A stretch of DNA of 34,958 nucleotides, taken from Dehalococcoidia bacterium. GTDB lineage: Bacteria > Chloroflexota > Dehalococcoidia > Dehalococcoidales > W111. The position numbers were made by a program, and so were the translations under genes. This document shows, in pieces, positions 30,439 to 34,958 of the stretch. Numbering within the stretch: the first letter of the stretch is position 1; every line of letters begins with the position of its first letter. The stretch covers positions 1 through 34,958 of the forward strand of contig DUEU01000083.1 in the NCBI GenBank assembly GCA_011191985.1, given 5' to 3'. The notes below the pieces were generated by a model that saw only the letters and a list, made by a program, of their open reading frames with translations, was not told where the DNA came from and searched no databases.

Positions 30439-30849
30439 TCACTCAAACGGAATATCCTCGGGTTCCAACTCACTAGAGGTAGTCTCATCCACTTTATCAT
30501 CTGAGAAAGGTGCGGGCCCTCGCCTATCCAGAAATAGGACCCGGTTAGCCACTATCTCGGTACGGTAATGCCGCTGGCCATCCTGGCTCTCCCACATATG
30601 GGTACGCAAACGACCTTCAGCGTAGACACGCCGCCCCTTGGCTAAAAACTGGTTGCATTGCTCTGCCAGCCTGCCCCAGGCAACCACGGTAAACCACTCT
30701 GTTTCTTCGCGGCGCTCACCGTCGACAGTGGTGTAAGCCCGGTTGGTGGCCACACGAAAAGAAGTTACCGGATTGCCATTCGGGGTAAACCGCATCTCAG
30801 GTTCGTTGCCGATATTGCCGATAATCATTACCTTGTTCAAGCTTGCCAT
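30439..30849 (-). CDS. ssb: Single-stranded DNA-binding protein
   Basis: The 136 residues comprise an OB fold (LNKVMIIGNIGNEPEMRFTPNGNPVTSFRVATNR, EWFTVVAWGRLAEQCNQFLAKGRRVYAEGRL) and a short acidic linker. The C-terminal tip EPEDIPFE keeps the conserved D-[IL]-P-F partner-docking motif, with one extra terminal Glu. The linker is short compared with the E. coli protein. It lies between rpsF and rpsR, the standard position. Confidence 0.96.
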   Translation of the reverse strand: MASLNKVMIIGNIGNEPEMRFTPNGNPVTSFRVATNRAYTTVDGERREETEWFTVVAWGRLAEQCNQFLAKGRRVYAEGRLRTHMWESQDGQRHYRTEIVANRVLFLDRRGPAPFSDDKVDETTSSELEPEDIPFE

Positions 30850-30904
30850 CGCCCAAGACTCCTTTCACTCCCCGAACGCATCCAAGATATGAGTGTGCCT
30901 GTGT

Positions 30905-31240
30905 TTAATCACTCAATTTTACCAAGAGATGACGTAAAACCGCCTCCGAAATGCGCAGGTTCGCTTCAAGCTCCCCGGTCAATTTTGCACCTAACTTAAA
31001 GCGAACCAGAACATAGCTGCCCTCCGTAAAGTGCTTCAGGGGATAAGCTAGCTTCCTTTTGCCCCATTGCTCAACCGAGTCAATGGTGCCACCCTTATCG
31101 CCAATAAACTGGTTTATCTTACCAAGCGTCGCTTCAAGGTCGTCTTCAGCAATATCGGGATTTAAGATTACCACCAGCTCATAGTCTCGCAGTTCCTGTT
31201 CTTCTATCTTTGCTTTTTTTACCGCTACCTTCCTGGCCAT
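30905..31240 (-). CDS. rpsF: 30S ribosomal protein S6
   Basis: The 111 residues carry the S6 core: LRDYELVVILNPDIAEDDLEATLGKINQFIGDKGGTIDSVEQWGKRKLAYPLKHFTEGSYVLVRF, ending with the helix LEANLRISEAVLRHLLVKL. A lysine-rich N-terminal extension (MARKVAVKKAKIEEQE) precedes the fold. It is first gene of the rpsF-ssb-rpsR operon. Confidence 0.97.
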   Translation of the reverse strand: MARKVAVKKAKIEEQELRDYELVVILNPDIAEDDLEATLGKINQFIGDKGGTIDSVEQWGKRKLAYPLKHFTEGSYVLVRFKLGAKLTGELEANLRISEAVLRHLLVKLSD

Positions 31241-31265
31241 TAATCACTTCCACAAATTTGCTGAC

Positions 31266-31294
31266 ATTATAACACACACCATAAAAGCGCACAA
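31266..31294 (-). promoter_or_regulatory. Promoter of the rpsF-ssb-rpsR operon
   Basis: On the minus strand TGTTATAAT gives an extended -10 (TATAAT 31271-31266). TTGTGC (31294-31289) lies 17 bases upstream as a weak -35. The expected start is near 31259, 19 bases before the ATG. Confidence 0.7.
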
Positions 31295-31429
31295 CCTGTT
31301 GAGCACGAAAACTGTGTATCAATACATCATGCCGACCGGGCCTCCAGCTTGACATACCAACCAATCCTTGCTACACTCTAGCTATTCACAGACTTACGTG
31401 CTGTCTCTCACAGCCTAGTCAACTGGAAC

Positions 31430-31503
31430 GGCCCCGTGGTGTAGCGGACTAACATGCCACCCTGTCACGGTGGAGATCGGGGGTTCGAATCCCCCCGGGG
31501 TCG
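31430..31503 (+). tRNA. tRNA-Asp (GTC anticodon)
   Basis: The 74-base cloverleaf has acceptor GGCCCCG pairing with CGGGGTC (one G-U), anticodon stem CCACC-ctGTCac-GGTGG, and T arm GGGGG-TTCGAAT-CCCCC. The anticodon GTC is at 31464-31466 and reads Asp codons. The discriminator is G; CCA is not encoded. Confidence 0.97.
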
Positions 31504-31564
31504 CTTGTTCAAACTTTTTCGTGACAAATTCCTTATAGTTTAGTTGGAAGAAAGGTCCTAATTC

Positions 31565-31596
31565 AGGTTGTGGTGTGACTGCCACAACCTTTTTTA
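31565..31596 (+). terminator. Rho-independent terminator downstream of tRNA-Asp
   Basis: AGGTTGTGG (31565-31573) pairs perfectly with CCACAACCT (31582-31590), followed by TTTTTT. Confidence 0.92.
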
Positions 31597-32144
31597 TCTT
31601 TGATCCAAACGGTTTCGAAAAGGCAGCTTGCCAGGTGATTCTTCTGCTCCTGAGAAGACTTCTTCCAAGCTAGTGCCAGATCTTTGAGAAACGCAGCTAA
31701 AACAACATAATAAACAATTATAATAGACTCATACCTAGTTACACATTAAGTAACTGATTAACTTTGACTGATATGCTCACGGTCATATCCTAGCTGGGAC
31801 ATTCGCCTCTAATAGTAACCATCTCGATAGCCACAGAATAGGCAAAATTTGTCCTCACCATCTCTGAAAAGCGGCTGGCCACACCTAAGGCAATAGTCAC
31901 CATTCATAACTGATAAGCCGGCAATCAAGCACGCACGCTAGCAAAGCAGATTAAACTATGTTATAAGGGTTAATTTCTTCATTCATCTTGCCCTATTCAT
32001 TTCGTCATGTCTAAAATCTAGTTACTATTTGGATGTCTACGTCCCTCCCTCCATGAAAGACGTAAAAGGACTCTGGGAACCACAATCGGAGCCGATTTTT
32101 CGTTGACTTGGTGATGAGTGTCAACCTAACTGTCACCGGAGGTA
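31597..32144. other. Gene-poor AT-rich spacer
   Basis: No conserved long ORF is visible. The contents that can be pointed to are an inverted repeat AGTTAC (31737-31742)/GTAACT (31750-31755), an isolated TATAAT-like box nearby with no gene behind it, and the minus-strand zinc-ribbon micro-ORF listed separately. Otherwise I see nothing. Confidence 0.5.
31809..31907 (-). CDS. Candidate zinc-ribbon microprotein (32 aa)
   Basis: This ORF is too short for the ORF track. The minus strand reads MNGDYCLRCGQPLFRDGEDKF followed by CLFCGYRDGYY and a stop. Two CxxC knuckles (C6/C9 and C22/C25), each followed by Gly, are separated by 12 residues, the geometry of a single zinc ribbon. Such a pattern is unlikely by chance in so short a frame. 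However, no good ribosome site or promoter is apparent, so it could also be the remnant of a longer protein. If real, it would be a stand-alone metal-binding peptide, of unknown role. Confidence 0.4.
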   Translation of the reverse strand: MNGDYCLRCGQPLFRDGEDKFCLFCGYRDGYY

Positions 32145-32153
32145 TGTTATAAT
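32145..32153 (+). promoter_or_regulatory. Extended -10 promoter for the unrecognised 298-residue gene
   Basis: TGTTATAAT (32145-32153). The expected start is near 32160 and the leader about 30 bases, including AAAGGAAGG before ATG 32191. No good -35. GTGTCAA and CTGTCAC half-sites lie just upstream (32119-32135). Confidence 0.65.
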
Positions 32154-32190
32154 TGCCTAGCCATAAAAATTTCTAAAGGAAGGTAACTGT

Positions 32191-33087
32191 ATGCTGGCTC
32201 AAGTGCTTTTAACACCAACGGAATCTAAGAAGTTCATTGCCAAGGCGGTAGCCAAGACGGCTGTGGTGCAACGTGCCTTTAAAGAGGGCATAGTAGCCCT
32301 GCATCCGAGCACCAGCACTGTTTTTATCGTCGAAGAACTCACCGGAAAGACGCCGGATATCAAAGTATTGGTGTGCGGACTCAACTCCCCGGAGGGGGCC
32401 TCCGGCTCAGTGGAGGCGGACGAGGCGCTCGCCAAGGATTTTGAAGAACTTGCCAGGCTGCCCAAGGATGATATCAATGCTATCAGACAGTATCTCCGTG
32501 GGTTTCGCTTTACCTTAGTTGTGGAGAGGGGAAAGCTGGTAATAGGCATGACACTGGGTGAAATCATCGACAAAATGGGGCCTAACGATGTCTACATCAA
32601 GGGAGTAAACGCCGTTGACCCCGATGGTAATGTGGGGGTGCTCATTGGAAACCCGGTGGAAGGTGGTTCTATCGGGATAGTGATGTCCCAGTCCAGGAAC
32701 AAGGGGTTTAAGGTCGTTTTTCCGGTAGGTCTGGAAAAGCTGATTCCTGTCCCCGTCAAGCAGGCTGCCGAAGTCGCCAAAATGAGAAACCAGGTAAATT
32801 ACTCGATGGGAAGAGCCTGCGCCTTATGGCCGTGCGAGGGTATCGTTATAACGGAACTGAAAGCCGTTGAAATACTCAGCGGCGGAGCGACGGCTACTCC
32901 CATTAGTGCTGGTGGGCTCGCCGGTGCCGAAGGGGCGATTACTATGTTAATCAAGGGTGATAACGAGCAGGTAACCAGGGTCATCAAAGCTATTGAAGAG
33001 TGTAAAGGAGCCAAACTGCCCCGAGAGATACGTGCGCGGAAAATTGTCCACACGGGGTGGGACTGGCGTCAAGATGGGAAATCATAA
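32191..33087 (+). CDS. Unrecognised 298-residue conserved-looking protein
   Basis: I do not recognise the family with confidence. The protein looks globular and cytosolic, without signal peptide or transmembrane helices. It has an N-terminal alpha/beta part (LTPTESKKFIAKAVAKTAVVQRAFKEGIVALHPSTSTVFIVEEL). A central segment rich in glycine turns follows (LGEIIDKMGPNDVYIKGVNAVDPDGNVGVLIGNPVEGGSIG), then MGRACALWPCEGIVITELKAVEILSGGATATPISAGGLAGAEGAI. The last part looks like a small ferredoxin-like alpha/beta module (AITMLIKGDNEQVTRVIKAIEECKG). The DG-x-VGVLIGNP-x-GG turn could bind a phosphate or nucleotide, but no Walker or Rossmann motif fits. The start is supported by AAGGAAGG and an extended -10 promoter. 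It stands alone, with an SDR gene 208 bases downstream. Codon use resembles its neighbours. Confidence 0.85.
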   Translation: MLAQVLLTPTESKKFIAKAVAKTAVVQRAFKEGIVALHPSTSTVFIVEELTGKTPDIKVLVCGLNSPEGASGSVEADEALAKDFEELARLPKDDINAIRQYLRGFRFTLVVERGKLVIGMTLGEIIDKMGPNDVYIKGVNAVDPDGNVGVLIGNPVEGGSIGIVMSQSRNKGFKVVFPVGLEKLIPVPVKQAAEVAKMRNQVNYSMGRACALWPCEGIVITELKAVEILSGGATATPISAGGLAGAEGAITMLIKGDNEQVTRVIKAIEECKGAKLPREIRARKIVHTGWDWRQDGKS

Positions 33088-33295
33088 TGGCCGAAATCTT
33101 CAGGACTTTCCTCGCCAGATACAGAGCTAGGTGGACAGGTTAATAATCGGGCCAGCTTTAATACCGGTCATTTAATAAATATGTTCTATAACTAGATAGC
33201 TCAAGCGATCCGGGCTGTTAAAAAACCGCGCCGCCACTCGTCTCGCTCAGTAGCCCAGCTAATATACACACTATTCACTATAAGAGGAGGCAGAT

Positions 33296-34129
33296 ATGAA
33301 AAGCCTTGAGGGTAAGGTCGCTCTGATTACTGGGGCCGGCAGCAAGAGGGGTATTGGACATGCCATCGCCCTGAGATTGGCCGGTGAGGGCGCTGACGTA
33401 GTTGTCACCGATAGATATACTGCCCCCCGGAGCCTTTTCCCAGGGGATGAAGAGTGGGGAGGTCTGGATGAGATAGTTGGCGAAATTGAATCTCTCGGCA
33501 GGAAAGCCCTGCCGGTAATGGCCGATGTCAGTAGCAGCCAAGAGGTCGATAAAGCTGTGGCCAAAGCCATGGAGAAATTCGGGAAGATAGATATCCTGGT
33601 CCATTGCGCCGGTATTGGGCCCCCCAAGGATATACCCATCACAGGACATACCGAAGAGGCATGGAGAACAGTTCTGGACACAAATCTAACAGGCTCGTTC
33701 CTAGTTTCCAGAGCGGTGGCCAGGAGCATGCGGGGCAGGGGACAAGGCGGCAAGATAGTACTTATCGCCTCTATAGCAGGCACCATGGGCTTACCAGGGC
33801 GTGGCGCGTACTGTGCTTCCAAGTGGGGTGTCATCGGACTGATGAAAACCATGGCACTTGAGTTGGTAAAATACGATATATGCGTCAACGCCATTAATCC
33901 AGGCCCCATTATCTCAAACATAAGAGACGCTGATTTTGCCAAATTACAGAAGGAGCTAAATATCACTTTCGAGGAAGCCCAAGAAATAGAATATCAGAAA
34001 TACCTTACCAATATACCAATGGGCCGGTTTGGCACTGCCGAAGAAGTAGCCGACCTAGCCCTGTTCCTAGTTTCCAACCAGTCCAGCTATATCACCGGAG
34101 AAACAATAAATATCAGCGGCGGTATATAG
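33296..34129 (+). CDS. Short-chain dehydrogenase/reductase (classical SDR)
   Basis: This is an NAD(P)-dependent oxidoreductase. The 277 residues carry the full classical SDR set: nucleotide loop ALITGAGSKRGIGHAIA, DVSS, the NAG-equivalent HCAGIGPPKD (C in place of N at the first position), catalytic Asn in DTNLTGSFL, Ser in LIASIAGTMG, YCASK with Tyr and Lys, and AINPGPI. An insertion RYTAPRSLFPGDEEWGGLDE follows beta-2, and the Asp in VVTDRY after beta-2 favours NAD. The C-terminal ITGETINISGGI is the usual FabG/3-oxoacyl-reductase-like ending. AGGAGG lies 6 bases before the ATG. Substrate unknown: FabG-like 3-ketoacyl or a hydroxy-acid/steroid-type compound are both possible. Confidence 0.94.
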   Translation: MKSLEGKVALITGAGSKRGIGHAIALRLAGEGADVVVTDRYTAPRSLFPGDEEWGGLDEIVGEIESLGRKALPVMADVSSSQEVDKAVAKAMEKFGKIDILVHCAGIGPPKDIPITGHTEEAWRTVLDTNLTGSFLVSRAVARSMRGRGQGGKIVLIASIAGTMGLPGRGAYCASKWGVIGLMKTMALELVKYDICVNAINPGPIISNIRDADFAKLQKELNITFEEAQEIEYQKYLTNIPMGRFGTAEEVADLALFLVSNQSSYITGETINISGGI

Positions 34130-34257
34130 TACACCTTAATGGGTTAGAGTTGATTGCGGTTAATGCTCATGGAGGTAAAAGCTTTTAGTATGAAATCTGC
34201 TAACATGCCGAAGGAGTTGGGTAAATAATGGTTCCTTTTTAACCGGCTCTAAGGCTA

Positions 34258-34286
34258 TTGACAATACCCAGATATGGTACTACACT
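34258..34286 (+). promoter_or_regulatory. Promoter candidate for the TPR lipoprotein gene
   Basis: TTGACA (34258-34263), a 17-base spacer, TACACT (34281-34286). The -35 is consensus and the -10 has two mismatches. The expected start is near 34293, giving a leader of about 210 bases to GTG 34503. Confidence 0.6.
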
Positions 34287-34291
34287 AAAGT

Positions 34292-34305
34292 GCTCATATA
34301 TGAGC
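34292..34305 (+). promoter_or_regulatory. Palindromic operator candidate at the transcription start
   Basis: GCTCATATATGAGC is a perfect 14-base palindrome that begins at the predicted +1. A dimeric repressor could block transcription here; no regulator can be assigned. Confidence 0.45.
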
Positions 34306-34354
34306 TATAAACTGAATAGCGAGTGGTGGGTTAGGGGAACTGGCGGGGAGACGT

Positions 34355-34403
34355 AGGGCACTGGTAACCGCTGTATATAGTGATAGCTGGTGCTCTTTTT
34401 ATT
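34355..34403 (+). terminator. Terminator-like hairpin in the spacer/leader before the TPR gene
   Basis: AGGGCACT (34355-34362) can pair with GGTGCTCT (34389-34396) using two wobbles, followed by a TTTTT run ending at 34400 and then ATT. It could end the SDR transcript. Because it lies downstream of the promoter at 34258, it could also act as an attenuator for the TPR gene. The rest of the 34130-34502 gap shows only the promoter and palindrome listed separately. Confidence 0.4.
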
Positions 34404-34502
34404 GATGCAGAATATCTCAAATGCCAATGAGAGAAGGCAGAGTAACAAATGGAAAGAGCCAAGGGAGAATCCAGTATAGTAAAGCAGCGGAGGAGGGCAA
34501 CT

Positions 34503-34958
34503 GTGATAAATGCTGTTCCCATATTTCTACTCATTTTATGTTCAATATTATTTGCGGTATCATGCGCTAATCCAGCGCTAGAACACCTTGAACTGGGGGA
34601 TGTCTACAGTGAACAAGAGCAGTGGGACCTAGCCATCGATGAGTATAGCAAAGCCATTGAACTTGATCCGGAGTTGGCTTTAGCCTATAACAACCGAGGT
34701 TATGCTTACGGTGGTAAGGAGCGGTGGGATTTGGCCATCGCCGATTGCGATAAGGCTATAGAGCTAGACCCAGAGCTGACTATGGCCTATAGCAACCGGG
34801 GTTGGGCTTACGGTGGTAAGGAGCAGTGGGATTTGGCCATCGCCGATTGCGACAAAGCTATAGAGCTAGACCCAGAGCTGGCTATGGCCTATAGCAACCG
34901 GGGTTGGGCTTACGGTGGTAAGGAGCAGTGGGATTTGGCCATCGCCGATTGCGACAAA
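34503..34958 (+). CDS. TPR-repeat lipoprotein (3' end outside window)
   Basis: This gene is absent from the ORF track because it runs off the edge. I choose GTG 34503, with AGGAGG 6 bases upstream. The protein opens INAVPIFLLILCSILFAVSC, a lipoprotein signal peptide with the lipobox FAVSC. An ATG at 34449 in the same frame would put 18 charged residues before the signal. After a short linker come 34-residue TPR units (EQWDLAIADCDKAIELDPELAMAYSNRGWAYGGK). Three complete units and one partial are in view. TPR stacks bind partner proteins, so this is likely an envelope scaffold or assembly factor. The repeats are nearly identical at the DNA level, unusual for old TPR proteins. Confidence 0.88.
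   Translation, partial: MINAVPIFLLILCSILFAVSCANPALEHLELGDVYSEQEQWDLAIDEYSKAIELDPELALAYNNRGYAYGGKERWDLAIADCDKAIELDPELTMAYSNRGWAYGGKEQWDLAIADCDKAIELDPELAMAYSNRGWAYGGKEQWDLAIADCDK
34617..34958 (+). repeat. 102-bp near-identical tandem repeats encoding TPR units
   Basis: Units start at 34617, 34719, 34821 and 34923 (the last is cut at 36 bases). Units 2 and 3 differ at only 4 of 102 positions, and the visible part of unit 4 is identical to unit 3. Unit 1 is clearly more diverged. The array may continue beyond the window. Confidence 0.92.

Noticed and set aside
31700-31760. TATAAT-like box with AGTTAC/GTAACT inverted repeat as a promoter-operator
   Set aside because: No plus-strand gene begins within 400 bases and there is no -35 element. 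The six-base repeat is short enough to be chance.
1-34958. Mobile elements, CRISPR arrays, rRNA, phage genes
   Set aside because: I looked for transposase motifs, regularly spaced short repeats and conserved rRNA segments and saw none; the only tandem array is the coding TPR repeat at the right edge.

Overview
This window looks like a chromosomal segment of an uncultured anaerobic member of the Chloroflexota, most likely class Dehalococcoidia. This is inferred from gene content, not from a marker-gene search. The clues are moderately GC-rich DNA, a complete hydrogenase-maturation cluster, an operon of oxygen-sensitive CoA-ester chemistry, a T-box-controlled long-form (type 2-like) isoleucyl-tRNA synthetase, and low-GC promoters with sigma70-type hexamers. 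I saw no insertion sequence, CRISPR array, rRNA or prophage.

Layout. 1-900: tail of a CARDB-type surface protein anchored by a C-terminal membrane helix, its terminator, and a small XRE regulator with a consensus promoter. 1030-5331 (+): hypA-hypB-hypC-hypD-hypE, a hydrogenase maturation protease and acpS. No hydrogenase structural gene lies in the window. 5312-13582 (-): a seven-gene operon running CoA-transferase (family III), two benzoyl-CoA reductase / 2-hydroxyacyl-CoA dehydratase-type subunits, two ATPase activases, a GlcD-type FAD dehydrogenase and a GlcF-type iron-sulfur protein. The four central genes have the order and approximate sizes of the Azoarcus-type bzdNOPQ reductase. This is the most interesting region. 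13691-16492 (-): PadR regulator, HAAS-type membrane protein, DegV and PlsY, which is plausibly a regulated envelope or phospholipid operon. 16591-20041 (-): a lone ATP-grasp acyl-CoA synthetase subunit, an AMP-forming acyl-CoA ligase with altered motifs, and FabF, coupled by short overlaps. 20185-23073 (+): a structured leader upstream of TrpB2, then a lipoprotein HtrA protease. 23074-26450 (-): ileS with its T-box. 26544-30007 (-): rpmH-rnpA-yidD-PQQ propeller-yidC-jag, the conserved membrane-insertion cluster with an extra beta-propeller gene. 30116-31294 (-): rpsF-ssb-rpsR. 31430-34958 (+, with one possible small minus-strand ORF): tRNA-Asp, a zinc-ribbon micro-ORF candidate, an unrecognised 298-residue protein, an SDR oxidoreductase, and the start of a TPR lipoprotein made of near-identical 102-bp tandem repeats.

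How it fits together. The 5.3-13.6 kb operon would attach CoA to an acid, carry out an ATP-driven one-electron reduction or dehydration, and link this to an FAD/Fe-S 2-hydroxyacid dehydrogenase module. The exact substrate cannot be read from sequence. The hyp genes serve NiFe hydrogenases encoded elsewhere. Several genes (hypA, htrA) have promoter -10 boxes so close to the start codon that their mRNAs should be nearly leaderless. Two real genes are missing from the ORF track: rpmH (too short) and the TPR gene (runs off the edge).
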